Of a stretch of 64,000 nt of DNA, positions 26,292-35,829 are shown piece after piece. This stretch comes from Mycobacterium sp. 852002-40037_SCH5390672 (GTDB lineage Bacteria > Actinomycetota > Actinomycetes > Mycobacteriales > Mycobacteriaceae), in contig NZ_LZTA01000078.1 of NCBI RefSeq assembly GCF_001665875.1, forward strand, positions 82,794 to 146,793. The letters run 5' to 3'. The position numbers were made by a program, and so were the translations under genes. Each line of letters begins with the position of its first letter. The stretch's first letter is position 1. Under the pieces are notes generated by a model. That model made no database searches. It was not told the DNA's origin and was given only the letters and a program-made list of their open reading frames with translations.

Positions 26292-27656
26292 CAGCGCGTC
26301 GGCCTGCAGCCCACCGACATAATCGGGCCAATCCAGTGAATCGACCGGGTTCGCGCGGACCAGGTCGCCGCTGTCGGCGGGAAATGTCCGGGCCGGGCCC
26401 GGCCCGGAGCTGCGGGTTTCGAACCGCGCGGTGACCACGCCGTGCCCGGCGCCCTGCACCCAGCCGTGCCCGAGGTCGCGGTGGGCCACATCGTCTCCCA
26501 CCCGCCAACCGGCCTCGTCCGCCCCCGGGGCGAACATGGCCTCGGATGCGGTTTCCACGGACGGTGAATCCTGTTGCGGCTCCGGCAGATCCAGGTCCGG
26601 AAACAGCGATTCCTGACGTACGTCGCTCAGCCCCGAAAAGCCTACGCCCAGAAGGCGAATGGGCCCGATCTCGCGCGGATCGAGCAGGAGCCGGCGGGCC
26701 TGACCGACCAGCGTGGCGACCTCGGTGGTCGCATACGGCAGCGTCGCCGACCGGGTCAGCGTGCTCATGTCCGATTTCTTCAACTTGACCGTGACGGTGC
26801 GCGCGCCGCGGCCGTCGCGCAGCAGGCGGTGATGGGCGTGCTCGGCGATCGGCTCGATGGCCTCACGTAGCTGCTCGAGGCTGGTCAGGTCGACGGCGAA
26901 CGTCGATTCGGAGCTGATCTGCTTGGCTTCGGCGCGCTCGGCGACCGGGCGGTCATCGATACCGCGGGCCAGCCGGTGCAGCGCCGGCCCGATCGTGGCG
27001 CCCAGGATGTTGGCCGCCTCGGCCTCGGTCAGCGCCGCCAGCTCGCCGATGGTCTCGATGCCGAGGCGGTGCAGCCTCTCCTCGGCGACCGGGCCGATCC
27101 CCCACAGCCGGCGCACCGGCAGCCCGCCCAGCAGCGGGCGTTCTTCGGCGCGGCGCACCACCCGAATCCCGTCGGGCTTGGCCAGTCCGGAGGCGATCTT
27201 GGCGATCTGCTTACCCGAACCGGCGCCCACCGAGGCGATCAGCCCGGTGCGATCCCGGACGCGTCGCCGCAAATCCTCGCAGAACGCCTCGACGTCCTCG
27301 GCGGACGCCCCGGCGAGTTGGGCGGGTTCGCCGAATCCCTCGTCGAAGGACAATTGCTCCACGACGGGCATCACGGCGCGAATGGTGTCGAAGACGCGCC
27401 GGCTGGCCAGGCCGTACACCACGCCGCGCGGGGGCAGTACCACCACGCTCACGCCCACCAGCCGGCGGGCCTGATGCATGGGCATGGCCGACCGCGCCCC
27501 GAAGACGCGCGCCTCGTAGCTGGCACCGGCCACCACGCCGCGCCCACCCAAACCGCCGACGAGCACCGGGCGTCCGCGCAGCGTCGGGCGGGTGAGCTGC
27601 TCGACGGACGCGAAGAACGCGTCCATGTCCAGGTGCAGCACCCACCGCGACTCCAC
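26256..27656 (-). CDS. dinX: DNA polymerase IV (DinX/DinB1)
   Basis: A 466-residue Y-family polymerase. The N-terminal palm motif is [16 protein letters not shown] (Asp10 region), and the second acidic motif is in [12 protein letters not shown] near residue 103. A helix-hairpin-helix thumb includes [20 protein letters not shown]. The little finger follows with [29 protein letters not shown] sits near residue 360-370, where a beta-clamp-binding pentapeptide (QESLF) is seen. The C-terminal extension [30 protein letters not shown] is characteristic of mycobacterial DinX. The GTG at 27656 corresponds to the M. tuberculosis start (ESRWVLHLD). Involved in translesion synthesis. Confidence 0.93.
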   Translation of the reverse strand: MESRWVLHLDMDAFFASVEQLTRPTLRGRPVLVGGLGGRGVVAGASYEARVFGARSAMPMHQARRLVGVSVVVLPPRGVVYGLASRRVFDTIRAVMPVVEQLSFDEGFGEPAQLAGASAEDVEAFCEDLRRRVRDRTGLIASVGAGSGKQIAKIASGLAKPDGIRVVRRAEERPLLGGLPVRRLWGIGPVAEERLHRLGIETIGELAALTEAEAANILGATIGPALHRLARGIDDRPVAERAEAKQISSESTFAVDLTSLEQLREAIEPIAEHAHHRLLRDGRGARTVTVKLKKSDMSTLTRSATLPYATTEVATLVGQARRLLLDPREIGPIRLLGVGFSGLSDVRQESLFPDLDLPEPQQDSPSVETASEAMFAPGADEAGWRVGDDVAHRDLGHGWVQGAGHGVVTARFETRSSGPGPARTFPADSGDLVRANPVDSLDWPDYVGGLQADALSAPPRDDVGDR

Positions 27657-27707
27657 ACGATCGATGCTAGGTCCCACGCGACGGGCCAGTAGGACTAACG
27701 TTTTGGC

Positions 27708-28235
27708 ATGGCCATGCACACCGGGCCTGCCGACGCGGCCGTTCCGCCGGGGGGTGCGCCGACCGCGACGCGGTGGGCGCGGCTGCGCCATCAATGGAAT
27801 CAGCGCCTGCAACCCGGCGAGCAGGCCACCGTGCTGGCCTGGACGTCGTTCACCCTGACCTTCGCCGGGCTGCGCGGCCTCACCCACTGGATCCGGGCCG
27901 GGCATGGTCCATCCGGAGGTGGTGTGTCCTTGGGCGGCAAGCACTTCCACCACTACAACATCGGCATCGGGATGCTGGCGACGGTGGCCGGTGTGGGCCT
28001 ACGCGGAAGCGACAAGCAACGGCAGCACCCCGCGGCGGCGGTGGCGTACGGCGCCGCCAACGCCATGATCGTCGACGAACTGGCGCTGCTGTTGGACCTC
28101 AAGGATGTCTATTGGGCGTCGGATGGCCGCGAGAGCGTCGACGTCGCCGTCGGCGTCATCGCCGCCGGGGCGACCGTGGTGGCGGGCATGCCGTTCTGGG
28201 CGCATGCCCACCGGGCACTGCGATCCAGAAGCTGA
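27708..28235 (+). CDS. Conserved membrane protein of unknown function
   Basis: A 175-residue protein with about three hydrophobic segments: [35 protein letters not shown] and [21 protein letters not shown] histidine-rich motif [11 protein letters not shown] between the first two is its best landmark. An acidic segment [19 protein letters not shown] follows. I recognise the type as a small actinobacterial integral membrane protein but know no function. It is divergent from dinX and convergent with ileS. A second in-frame ATG is six bases downstream. Confidence 0.75.
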   Translation: MAMHTGPADAAVPPGGAPTATRWARLRHQWNQRLQPGEQATVLAWTSFTLTFAGLRGLTHWIRAGHGPSGGGVSLGGKHFHHYNIGIGMLATVAGVGLRGSDKQRQHPAAAVAYGAANAMIVDELALLLDLKDVYWASDGRESVDVAVGVIAAGATVVAGMPFWAHAHRALRSRS

Positions 28236-28248
28236 CCGCCGCGAGCGC

Positions 28249-31200
28249 TCAGGCCTTGGCGATGCTCACCCGCACCCCGTCACCGATTTCGGCACCGTCG
28301 GCCGGATCGCCGAATTCGAAACTGGTGGCCAGGATTTCACCCGCGATGAGTTCGCGGTGGGTGCGCGCCCAGTCGGCGCGCCCGGCGGGCACCGCCATCA
28401 CCACCGAAATCCGGTCGGACACCTCCAAACCGGTCGACTTGCGCAGCTCCTGCAATTCGCGGATCCGGTCCTTGGCCCAGCCTTCGGCCTCAAGTTCCGG
28501 GGTGACGGTGCCGTCCAGCACCACCAGGCCCGCCCCGCCGGGCAGGGCCGCGGTGAATTCCGGGTCGGCCGCGACCAGCCGTGAGCTGTATTCCTCGGGT
28601 TGCAGCACCGCGGGGCCGGCGGTCAGGGTGCCGTCCGGATTGACGACGCCCTCCCCCGCCTTGACCGCCTTGATGGCCGCCTGCACGTCCTTGCCCAGCC
28701 GCGGCCCGGCCACCCGCGCGTTGACGGTGAGCTCGAAACGGCCATAGGTGTCGATCGCATCGGTCAGCTCAACACTCTTGACGTTGAGTTCGTCCGCGAT
28801 GAGGTCGACGAACGGCTCCAGTCGCTGCGGATTCTCTACCGCCACCGTCAGTTTCGGCAGCGGCAACCGCACCCGCAACTTCTTGGCCTTACGCAGCGAG
28901 GACGCGGCCGAGCAGACTTCGCGGACCTGATCCATCGCGGCGACCAGGTCGGGGTCGGCGGGCACGTCGCCGGCCTGCGGCCAATCGGTCAGGTGCACCG
29001 ACCGCGCAGAAGTCAGGCCGCGCCAGACGATCTCGGTCACCGACGGCAGCAGCGGCGCGGCCAGCCGCGCGGTCACCTCCAGCACGGTGTGCAGGGTGTC
29101 GATGGCATCGACATCTTCTTCCCAGAACCGTGAACGCGACCGCCGCACATACCAGTTCGTCAGCGCCTCGGTGAACTGGCGCAGCTGCTCGCAGGCCCGC
29201 GAGATATCGCAGGTGTCCATTTCGTGGGTCAGGTCGTCGCGCAGTTCGGCGAGCTTGGCCAGGATGTAGCGGTCCAGCACCTGCGTTGAATCGGTACGCC
29301 AGGTACCGACTTTGGGCGCGTAGAGCGCCAGAAAACTGTAGGCGTTCCAGAACGGCAGCAGCACCTGGCGCACGCCCTCGCGGATGCCCTGCTCGGTGAC
29401 GATGAGGTTGCCGCCGCGCAGGATCGGTGAGGCCATCAAAAACCAGCGCATGGCGTCGGATCCGTCGCGGTCGAACACCTCGCTGACATCGGGATAATTG
29501 CGCAGCGACTTGCTCATCTTCTGGCCGTCGGATCCCAGCACGATGCCATGTGCCACACAGGTTTTGAATGCGGGGCGGTCGAAGAGCGCGGTGGCCAGCA
29601 CGTGCAGCGTGTAGAACCAGCCGCGGGTCTGCCCGATGTACTCGACGATGAAGTCACCGGGATAGTGGGTGTCGAACCACTCCTCGTTGTCAAACGGGAA
29701 GTGCACCTGCGCATAGGGCATGGAACCCGAGTCGAACCACACGTCGAGCACGTCGGGGATGCGCCGCATCGTGCTAGCGCCGGTCGGGTCGTCGGGATTG
29801 GGCCGGGTCAACTCGTCGATGAACGGCCGGTGCAGGTTGGTGGGCCGCACCCCGAAGTCGCGTTCGAGTTCGTCGAGGCTGCCGTAGACATCGATTCTCG
29901 GGTACGCGGGGTCATCGGACTTCCACACCGGAATCGGGGTGCCCCAGTAGCGGTTTCGTGAGATCGACCAGTCGCGGGCGCCCTGCAGCCACTTGCCGAA
30001 CTGACCGTCCTTGACATGCTCGGGATACCAGGTGATCTGCTGGTTGAGTTCGACCATGCGGTCCCGGAATTGGGTGACCGCGACGAACCACGACGACACC
30101 GCACGATAGATCAGCGGATTGCGGCATCGCCAGCAGTGCGGGTAGGGGTGCTCGTAGGTTTCGTGGCGCAGCAGCACCGCCCCGTTGGCCGCGGCGGGTC
30201 CGCTGCCGTTCTTCAGGTCGCGGATGATGTGCGGGTTGGCGTCAAAGACATGCTGTCCCTGGTAATCCGGGACCTCTGCGTCGAACCGTCCTTTGGAATC
30301 GACCGGCGTGACCGGGACGATGCCGACCTTGTCGGTGGTCGCCATGTCGTCCTCGCCGTAGGCCGGCGCCATGTGCACGATGCCGGTACCGTCCTCGGTG
30401 GTGACGAACTCACCGGGCAGCACCTGAAACGCTTCCTCTCTTCCCGGTTCCCCGGCCATGAAATACGGGAACGGCGGCAGGTACCGCGTGCCGAGCAGGT
30501 CGGCGCCGCGATGGGTGGCCAGGATCTCGGGTTCTTCCCCCAACTCGCGGGAGTAGGCGCCCAGCCGGGGTTGCGCGAGGACGAATCGACGGCCGTCCGC
30601 GTTGACCTCGACGTAGGTCACGTCGGGGTTGACGGCGACGGCGAGGTTGGAGGGCAGGGTCCACGGCGTCGTCGTCCACACCAGCAGGTGAGCCCCGTCC
30701 AGCGCACCGCCGACCACCTTGAACCCCACCGTGAGGGCGGGGTCCTGGCGGCTCTGGTACACGTCGTCGTCCATCCGCAATTCGTGGTTGGACAACGGGG
30801 TTTCGTCGCGCCAGCAGTAGGGCAGCACCCGGTAGCCCTCGTAGGCCAGGCCCTTGTCCCAGAGCTGCTTGAACGCCCAGATCACCGACTCCATGTAGGG
30901 CAGGTCCAGCGTCTTGTAGTCGTTGTCGAAGTCGACCCAGCGGGCCTGGCGGGTGACGTAGGCCTGCCACTCGTCGGTGTAGCGCAGCACCGAAGCGCGG
31001 CAGGCGTCGTTGAACGCGGCGATGCCCATGTCGTCGATCTGCGATTTGTCGGTGATTCCCAGCTGGCGCTCGACTTCGAGTTCGGCCGGCAGTCCGTGGG
31101 TGTCCCAGCCGAAGCGGCGCTCCACCTTGTAGCCGCGCATGGTGCGGTATCGCGGGACGATGTCCTTGACGTAGCCGGTGAGCAGGTGCCCGTAGTGCGG

Positions 31201-31422
31201 CAGCCCGTTGGCGAACGGCGGGCCGTCATAGAACACGTATTCCGGTGCCCCGTCACGGCGGGCAATGCTGGCACGGAAGGTGTCGTCGCGGGCCCAGTAG
31301 TCGAGCACCTCGAGTTCGAGTGCGGGGAAGTCGGGCGCTCCACCGGACGGCTTGGGGTAGGCCTGGACGGAGTCCACGAGCTGAGCGTCGCGGTCGGCTT
31401 CGGGGCCGGATGTGTCGGTCAC
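28249..31422 (-). CDS. ileS: Isoleucyl-tRNA synthetase
   Basis: A 1057-residue class Ia synthetase. The ATP site motif is PHYGHLL in [16 protein letters not shown], and KMSKS is in [13 protein letters not shown] near residue 635. The editing domain (CP1) has [13 protein letters not shown]. It is the eukaryote-like long IleRS found in mycobacteria, the type associated with mupirocin tolerance. The start is uncertain: GTG at 31422 has AGGAG 12 bases upstream, while GTG at 31446 has no ribosome site. Expression is under a T-box leader immediately upstream, so uncharged isoleucine tRNA should raise translation. Confidence 0.97.
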   Translation of the reverse strand: MTDTSGPEADRDAQLVDSVQAYPKPSGGAPDFPALELEVLDYWARDDTFRASIARRDGAPEYVFYDGPPFANGLPHYGHLLTGYVKDIVPRYRTMRGYKVERRFGWDTHGLPAELEVERQLGITDKSQIDDMGIAAFNDACRASVLRYTDEWQAYVTRQARWVDFDNDYKTLDLPYMESVIWAFKQLWDKGLAYEGYRVLPYCWRDETPLSNHELRMDDDVYQSRQDPALTVGFKVVGGALDGAHLLVWTTTPWTLPSNLAVAVNPDVTYVEVNADGRRFVLAQPRLGAYSRELGEEPEILATHRGADLLGTRYLPPFPYFMAGEPGREEAFQVLPGEFVTTEDGTGIVHMAPAYGEDDMATTDKVGIVPVTPVDSKGRFDAEVPDYQGQHVFDANPHIIRDLKNGSGPAAANGAVLLRHETYEHPYPHCWRCRNPLIYRAVSSWFVAVTQFRDRMVELNQQITWYPEHVKDGQFGKWLQGARDWSISRNRYWGTPIPVWKSDDPAYPRIDVYGSLDELERDFGVRPTNLHRPFIDELTRPNPDDPTGASTMRRIPDVLDVWFDSGSMPYAQVHFPFDNEEWFDTHYPGDFIVEYIGQTRGWFYTLHVLATALFDRPAFKTCVAHGIVLGSDGQKMSKSLRNYPDVSEVFDRDGSDAMRWFLMASPILRGGNLIVTEQGIREGVRQVLLPFWNAYSFLALYAPKVGTWRTDSTQVLDRYILAKLAELRDDLTHEMDTCDISRACEQLRQFTEALTNWYVRRSRSRFWEEDVDAIDTLHTVLEVTARLAAPLLPSVTEIVWRGLTSARSVHLTDWPQAGDVPADPDLVAAMDQVREVCSAASSLRKAKKLRVRLPLPKLTVAVENPQRLEPFVDLIADELNVKSVELTDAIDTYGRFELTVNARVAGPRLGKDVQAAIKAVKAGEGVVNPDGTLTAGPAVLQPEEYSSRLVAADPEFTAALPGGAGLVVLDGTVTPELEAEGWAKDRIRELQELRKSTGLEVSDRISVVMAVPAGRADWARTHRELIAGEILATSFEFGDPADGAEIGDGVRVSIAKA

Positions 31423-31477
31423 GGTGCGCGTTGTCTCCTGTGCCACGGTGCAAACCGGGGACGACGACGCGCTGGCT

Positions 31478-31640
31478 GCGCGAGCGCCGCGGTACCACCC
31501 CGCTTGCCGCGCTTTCGCGTGGCCACTCGATGACGGCTGTGACGGGCCTACCCGTTCGGTTCTACTGAGCCAGGACGGCTGTTCTTCCGAAGGCTCCCCG
31601 GTGATGGCCGGATCGACGCCAGTAAGTCGATTCTACGAAG
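31478..31640 (-). ncRNA. ileS T-box riboswitch (actinobacterial, translational type)
   Basis: Read on the minus strand, the leader has a short Stem I with GGCCATCACCGGGGAGCC. The specifier codon ATC (31603-31605) matches isoleucine. Downstream is the T-box motif GGGGTGGTACCGCGG (31487-31501), whose TGGT can pair with the ACCA end of uncharged tRNA. A helix ACGGGTAGGCCCGT lies between. No intrinsic terminator with a U-run follows, and the ribosome site AGGAG is about 50 bases further. This fits the known mycobacterial ileS T-box class that controls translation by freeing the ribosome site. Confidence 0.92.
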
Positions 31641-31659
31641 ACCCGCAAATCCGGGCGCA

Positions 31660-31715
31660 CTCCAAGGGGTCGCCAAGGCGCAGAACTAGGTCTGCGACCA
31701 AGCGACCCCTTGGAG
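31660..31715. terminator. Long inverted repeat between Rv1535-like gene and ileS leader
   Basis: Perfect 14-base arms CTCCAAGGGGTCGC / GCGACCCCTTGGAG enclose a second six-base stem CGCAGA/TCTGCG. It begins 35 bp beyond the stop of the Rv1535-like gene and ends 20 bp before the T-box. There is no U-run. It most likely separates the two transcripts as a hairpin terminator, or shields RNA ends. Confidence 0.6.
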
Positions 31716-31749
31716 CAGGAGTTGCTCGGCGTCCATCGAAGGTCGGCTT

Positions 31750-32004
31750 TCAGGCCCGGACTTCGAGGACGCCAACCCGCCACAGCGCGGCGTACACGTG
31801 ACGCAGCGGGACGCTCAGCAGGCGCGCGGCGCCGTCCACCAGCGGGTCGCCCCCGGTGCCCAAAGGCGGGGTGTCGGCCCGGCGGCGGGCCGTGGCCACG
31901 GGAGCCTGAGCGGGAGCCGGAATCGTGGCGGTGTCGCGCACCACGGTCAGCGCGCGGGCGGGCGCTACGGTTACCACTTCGTCGTGCAGAGCTGCGGTCA
32001 TCAT
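31750..32004 (-). CDS. Small conserved protein, Rv1535-like
   Basis: An 84-residue protein beginning TAALHDEVVTVAPARALTVVRD and ending LLSVPLRHVYAALWRVGVLEVRA. Size and position just upstream of ileS match M. tuberculosis Rv1535 (78 residues), which is known to follow a magnesium-sensing M-box leader. The middle is Pro/Ala-rich and probably disordered; the C-terminal 25 residues look like one amphipathic helix. Two adjacent ATGs (32004, 32001) follow TAGGAGG. The function is unknown; regulation by magnesium is supported by the leader at about 32.3-32.5 kb. No membrane segment is obvious. Confidence 0.8.
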   Translation of the reverse strand: MMTAALHDEVVTVAPARALTVVRDTATIPAPAQAPVATARRRADTPPLGTGGDPLVDGAARLLSVPLRHVYAALWRVGVLEVRA

Positions 32005-32115
32005 CGCCTCCTAGAGGGGACATCCAACGGGGATTGATTGGACTGACGTGTCCCGTCCCGTGTCGGTTCCGATCTCAAGAACGCTTGGCCGATAACCACT
32101 TAGCGTTGCGACGAC

Positions 32116-32196
32116 TCAGCCGAGAAGGTCGCGCCGGAGACCGGATGGGGACGAAACACAGTTCGGACTTCGATCCGGACTATCGCTAGAACGCAT
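32116..32196 (-). CDS. Possible 26-residue leader ORF between M-box and Rv1535-like gene
   Basis: An ATG at 32196 follows a strong purine-rich ribosome site (AGGAGGTGAGGG, then ACACA). The frame runs 26 codons to TGA and encodes a Ser/Pro-rich peptide with three Ser-Pro pairs. Directly after its stop an AACGCT/AGCGTT hairpin (32080-32107) precedes the Rv1535-like gene. Proline-rich leader peptides are used in enterobacterial mgt mRNA attenuation, so a role in the expression platform is conceivable. This is a sequence-only prediction, and it could be fortuitous. Confidence 0.35.
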   Translation of the reverse strand: MRSSDSPDRSPNCVSSPSGLRRDLLG

Positions 32197-32225
32197 TGTG
32201 TCCCTCACCTCCTCGCGGTCACGAC

Positions 32226-32244
32226 GCATGCGCGGGTCGCATGC
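32226..32244. other. Small perfect hairpin in the Rv1535-like leader
   Basis: GCATGCG and CGCATGC form a seven-base perfect stem around a five-base loop, between the M-box aptamer and the candidate leader ORF. It may be part of the expression platform. No U-run is present. Confidence 0.4.
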
Positions 32245-32324
32245 AATCTATGCGCAGCAAAGGAACAGAACCCGACGACCGTCGGATATCCGCACCCCTC
32301 TCGTCAGAGCTTCGGCACCACACG

Positions 32325-32475
32325 ACGTGTCCTGGCCTGGAGAAACAATCCGAGCCGGAAGCCACCTGGGCTCAACCCTTAAGCCGGGAGGAGCTGTCCT
32401 GACCCGGGGCGTCTTTCGACGTTCGGGGTCAGTGGCCTGTATTCGTGTAGACGCCTCACCTAACGAGGTGCATAC
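32325..32475 (-). ncRNA. M-box (ykoK-type) magnesium riboswitch
   Basis: On the minus strand the leader contains CTCGTTAGGTGAGGCGTC (about 32449-32466), then CCACTGACCCCGAACGTC, AAAGACGCCCCGGGTCAG (about 32399-32416) and GACAG. The order GTTAGGTGAGGC ... AAAGACGCC..GGGTCA.CAG is that of the M-box consensus as I recall it from Bacillus mgtE. M. tuberculosis has an M-box ahead of Rv1535, and this leader precedes the Rv1535-like gene. About 300 bases separate aptamer and start codon. High magnesium should lower expression; the off-switch mechanism is not obvious because no U-rich terminator is seen. Confidence 0.85.
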
Positions 32476-32482
32476 CCGACCG

Positions 32483-32511
32483 ATAATGCACGACGGGTAT
32501 GACGCGGTCAA
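32483..32511 (-). promoter_or_regulatory. Sigma-A-type promoter of the M-box leader
   Basis: On the minus strand TTGACC (32506-32511) and CATTAT (32483-32488) are separated by exactly 17 bp. The predicted start, about seven bases on, falls just before the M-box sequence. The remaining 32512-32657 is intergenic and shows nothing else I recognise. Confidence 0.7.
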
Positions 32512-32657
32512 ATCCCTGCACAGTGTGTCGCGGATTCTGTACGCATTCATTCGGGGGGTACACAGCATTCGGCCAGGTTCACGGAGCTGACCTGGACGTA
32601 TGGCCCGGCAGGGGTCAGGAAAGCGTCATCGCACGCGCGCTGCCGAGCAGTCCGGCA

Positions 32658-33782
32658 TCACTTCTCGACCAGGCCGTCGAGCCGGGCGATGGTGTCGATG
32701 AACTCTTCGACCATGTCGAGCACCACCGAGCGCGTCGGGCGGACCCGGTCGAGCGAACCCACCACCTGCCCGACGAAGTAGGTGGCCAGTTCACGCGCCT
32801 TGGCGCCCTGGTGGGCGGCGGCCTGGTTGATGCGCACCTGCGGCTCGGTGATCAGCGCGGTCTGCAGCGGCATGCCCAGCGGGTCGGGGTTTTCCGGCCG
32901 CTCCCACTCCTCGGTCCAGGCCGTGCGCAGCATCCGCGCCGGCTTGCCCGTCATCGAGCGCGAACGCACCGTGTCCGACGAGGTGGCGGCCAGGAATTTC
33001 TCCTTGACCGCCGGCACCGTCTCGGCCTCTTCGGTGGTCAGCCACACCGAGCCGCACCACACGCCCTCGGCGCCCAGGGCCAGGGCCGCCGCGATCTGGC
33101 GACCGCGCGCGATTCCGCCGGCGGCCAGGACGGGCACCGGTGCCACGGCATCCACGACCTCGGGGACCAACACCATGGTCGCCACCTCGCCGGTATGACC
33201 GCCCGCCTCGGTGCCTTGCGCGACGATCAGGTCGACGCCCGCGGCGGCGTGCCGTTGCGCGTGCCGGGTGGTGCCGGCCAGGGCGGCCACCAGTACGTCC
33301 TGGTCGTGCGCGCGTTCGACGAGGTCCGCCGGGGGCGGGCCGAGTGCGCTGGCGATCAGCCGGATGTTGTTGGCAAACGCGACGTCGAGCAGTGGCTGGT
33401 AGCTCTTGGGCGAGATGTTCAGGCCACCCAGGGATCCGCGCGTTTCCTCGGCGGCCGCGGTGACGCCATAGCGGGCCAGCAGGTCGTCGACGAACGCGCG
33501 ATGCTCGTCGGGCAACAGGGTGCGGGCCCGTGTGGTGTCGATGCCGCCCTGCTCGGCACCCACATATTTGGGCGGCAACAACAGGTCGACTCCGTAGGGC
33601 TTGCCCCCGGTCTGCTCCTCGATCCAGGCCAGCTCGTTCTGCAGGCGGTGGGGGCTGTGCGCGGTGGCGCCCAGGATCCCGAAGCCGCCCGCGTTGGTCA
33701 CCGCGGCCACCACATCGCGGCAGTGGCTGAAGGCGCAGATCGGGAATTCGACTCCGAGCATCTCGGCGACCCTGGTTCTCAT
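32658..33782 (-). CDS. Nitronate monooxygenase-family FMN oxidoreductase (Rv1533 homologue)
   Basis: A 374-residue TIM-barrel flavoprotein matching Rv1533 in length and position. The FMN-binding landmarks are AVTNAGGFGILGA near residue 28, AQGTEAGGHTG in the middle with the catalytic-type His, and VLAAGGIARGRQIAAALALGAEGVW. Such enzymes oxidise nitroalkanes or act as related 2-nitropropane dioxygenases or enoyl reductases, so the substrate is open. The ATG at 33782 lies about seven bases beyond a -10 element, suggesting a leaderless transcript. Downstream is the M-box leader region of the next unit. Confidence 0.9.
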   Translation of the reverse strand: MRTRVAEMLGVEFPICAFSHCRDVVAAVTNAGGFGILGATAHSPHRLQNELAWIEEQTGGKPYGVDLLLPPKYVGAEQGGIDTTRARTLLPDEHRAFVDDLLARYGVTAAAEETRGSLGGLNISPKSYQPLLDVAFANNIRLIASALGPPPADLVERAHDQDVLVAALAGTTRHAQRHAAAGVDLIVAQGTEAGGHTGEVATMVLVPEVVDAVAPVPVLAAGGIARGRQIAAALALGAEGVWCGSVWLTTEEAETVPAVKEKFLAATSSDTVRSRSMTGKPARMLRTAWTEEWERPENPDPLGMPLQTALITEPQVRINQAAAHQGAKARELATYFVGQVVGSLDRVRPTRSVVLDMVEEFIDTIARLDGLVEK

Positions 33783-33788
33783 TGCCCG

Positions 33789-33817
33789 ACGCTAAGAGTT
33801 ATTGATTGCTAAGTCAA
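33789..33817 (-). promoter_or_regulatory. Promoter of the Rv1533-like gene, probably leaderless
   Basis: TTGACT (33812-33817) and TAGCGT (33789-33794) are 17 bp apart on the minus strand. The A of the ATG at 33782 lies where transcription should begin. The -35 region sits in a small palindrome, GATTG/CAATC (33804-33819), a possible operator. A TetR gene next to Rv1533 in M. tuberculosis is absent here. Confidence 0.6.
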
Positions 33818-33858
33818 TCGGCCACGGGGCGTAGGAAACTCATGCGTGAACGGCGGCG

Positions 33859-34428
33859 CTAAGACCGGGGCGACTGGCCGTCCGGCGGCCAGCTCGACAC
33901 GCCTTCCTCTAACGGCACCTCCAGGCTCTGCAGGATCGACGCAACCATCCGCCAGGCGCCGATGACCGTGACCAATTCGACGAGAACCGTTGTATCACCG
34001 TGGAATTCGCGTTCGCATGCGGCCCAGCTCGAGGCGCTGACCGCGCCGTGGCGCACCACGTCGTCGGTGGCCGCGAGCACGGCCCGCTCGATCGACCCAA
34101 ACCCGGCATGGTTGCGCCAATCCCGCACGCCCAGCAGATCATCGGCCGGAACGCCGAGCCGGGATGCGACGCGCCAGTGCTGTGTCCATTCGTAATCGCA
34201 GCCGGTGAGCCAGCCGATCCGCATGATCACCAGCTCGCGTAACCGCGAGTCGAGGGCACCGTGCCAAAGCATGGTGGCCAGCAAGTCGTTGATGCCACGC
34301 GCCAGTGGCGGATGGTTGAGCAGCACCTGGAAGATGCTGAGTTCGGCCATGTAGTTGGGGACGGCCGCTTCGTCGGCGGCGGCCTTGGCTTCGTCGAGTG
34401 GCAGTTGAGGCAGGCGCGCTGTTGTCAC
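33859..34428 (-). CDS. AhpD/carboxymuconolactone decarboxylase-like protein
   Basis: A 189-residue helical protein of the CMD/AhpD superfamily. The signature region is RELVIMRIGWLTGCDYEWTQHWRVASRLG, with one Cys and the conserved His; the AhpD CxxC pair is not present, so peroxiredoxin-reducing activity is doubtful. GTG at 34428 is chosen because AAAGGAG lies 9 bases upstream; longer in-frame starts lack a site. Homologues occur in many catabolic clusters as gamma-carboxymuconolactone decarboxylase-like proteins. The neighbouring VOC gene is on the same strand about 180 bp upstream. Exact role unknown. Confidence 0.8.
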   Translation of the reverse strand: MTTARLPQLPLDEAKAAADEAAVPNYMAELSIFQVLLNHPPLARGINDLLATMLWHGALDSRLRELVIMRIGWLTGCDYEWTQHWRVASRLGVPADDLLGVRDWRNHAGFGSIERAVLAATDDVVRHGAVSASSWAACEREFHGDTTVLVELVTVIGAWRMVASILQSLEVPLEEGVSSWPPDGQSPRS

Positions 34429-34610
34429 GGATGAGCACTCCTTTGCGCTGGCGGGACCGTCGCGTTCTACCGTCATGGTAGTCAGCGGAACCTTCCCGGG
34501 AGGGGCAACGCCGACTCGCCCGCATCGATAGCGAGAAATGCTGGTGCCCAACGTGTTTGCACAGGGTAAAACTCAAGGCCCTCAGCCGCGCGACATCGGG
34601 TTCTCGGTCG

Positions 34611-35012
34611 TCAGCTCGGCATAGGTTCGCCAGCGTAGTCGCCGAATGACCACAAGTTGCCTTCAGGATCGCGGACGGCGAATTCGTTTGCACCGTAATC
34701 CGTTTTGGCGAGCGGGCGCACGATATCGGCTTTGCGTGAAAGGACGCGCTCGTAGAGACCGTTCGGGTCCGTGGTGACGACGTAGCCACCGGCGGTCCCC
34801 GGTTCGCGACACCAGTCCCCACCGTGCTTGTAGCTGCCCAGCATGATGCCGCCGCTGCCTTCGGGCCAAAGCAATTGGGCATGGTCGACTCTGTCGCCAT
34901 CGCCGTAACGTGCCGCGACGACGAAGCCGAGTGTGTCGATGTAGTAGTCGATGAGCTTGGGGGCGTCATGTGCTTGCAGCGTTAACCAGACGGTCGGATT
35001 CGAAGTAGTCAT
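34611..35012 (-). CDS. Glyoxalase/VOC-superfamily protein
   Basis: A 133-residue VOC protein: PTVWLTLQAHDAPKLIDYYIDTLGF at the N-terminus and YGANEFAVRDPEGNLWSFGDY at the C-terminus, the paired beta-alpha modules. The pattern KADIVRPLAKTDYGANEF is like the PhnB/bleomycin-resistance-related group. The ATG at 35012 is used; a GTG six bases upstream is in frame. Its start overlaps the end of the AraC-type gene, and AraC-VOC pairs of this kind are common in actinobacteria, so it was probably that regulator's target. Substrate unknown. Confidence 0.78.
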   Translation of the reverse strand: MTTSNPTVWLTLQAHDAPKLIDYYIDTLGFVVAARYGDGDRVDHAQLLWPEGSGGIMLGSYKHGGDWCREPGTAGGYVVTTDPNGLYERVLSRKADIVRPLAKTDYGANEFAVRDPEGNLWSFGDYAGEPMPS

Positions 35013-35829
35013 GGTCACACTGTGATGCCCAGGAGTGGCCGCTGTCTTGGATGTTTCGGAACTCGTCGGCCAGCCACGCCCTCGGCGGTACCCCGGCGAA
35101 CCTGACGAACTCGCGGGTCAAGTGCGCCTGGTCGCAGTAACCCGTGTCGGCCGCGATCGCCGCCAAGTCAACCCGGCCGTACGCGCGCGCCGATGCCGCG
35201 ATCCGCGCCGACGCGTGCTGGAATCGCAACTGTCGCTGGGTACCTCGTGGAGGCCCGTCGGTGCGGCGACGGTGTTGACCGTGCGGCCCGGCCGAATACC
35301 GGTGGCCGAGTTGGCCGACCAAGTTGAAGTGAGTGCACGGCATCTGACGACTCTCTTCCGACAAGAGGTCGGCAGGTCGCCGAAGACGGAACACCTCGGA
35401 CCACTCGCGCGCTTCTGCGGCACGCTCGGGGAGCCTGGCCGCGGGCGGGCCCAGTACTTCGACCCCGTCGAAGCCGGTGACGGGGAGCTCCGCGCTGGGT
35501 ACGCCGAACAGCGCACGCGACGCCAACGGGTGCACCGCCAGCTGCACACCCGCCTGGCCGCGACATTGCCGCACGTGGCTGACCTGCACATGCAGGCCGC
35601 CAAGGACCAGCGGGTTGGGCCGGGCAGCGGTCAGCGCGTCGGTGGTGTCTGCGGATTCCACGCCGTCATCGAGGCTGACGATGAATGTCAACGTCGACGA
35701 CGGCATGCCGCGATGCACCATCTCAGCCACATTCAGGGCGCGATAGCCCACCATCGACATGACGCCGGGCGCGCTGAGCGGCGGAGCCATCACGAACTGC
35801 CAGCCGCGCTCCACTTCGTCGACCATCAC
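34966..35829 (-). pseudogene. AraC-family regulator broken by an internal inversion
   Basis: The minus strand encodes a typical N-terminal sensor part (VERGWQFVMAPPLSAPGVMSM to AAEAREWSEV) and a typical C-terminal AraC helix-turn-helix (VDLAAIAADTGYCDQAHLTREF, PRAWLADEFRNIQDSG). Between them the minus frame is meaningless. The plus strand of 35218-35391 encodes the missing part: LESQLSLGTSWRPV through RIPVAELADQVEVSARHL and TTLFRQEVGRSPKT, an AraC first helix-turn-helix. The 174-bp segment is therefore reversed between GTG/CAC triplets, with a few codons lost at one side. The frame stays open, but the product cannot bind DNA normally. Confidence 0.85.

Noticed and set aside
30016..31533. A 505-codon plus-strand frame opposite ileS
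   Set aside because: Antisense shadow; it even runs through the T-box leader.
34139..34969. A 276-codon minus-strand frame over the AhpD and VOC genes
   Set aside because: It overlaps two better supported genes in another frame and is low complexity.
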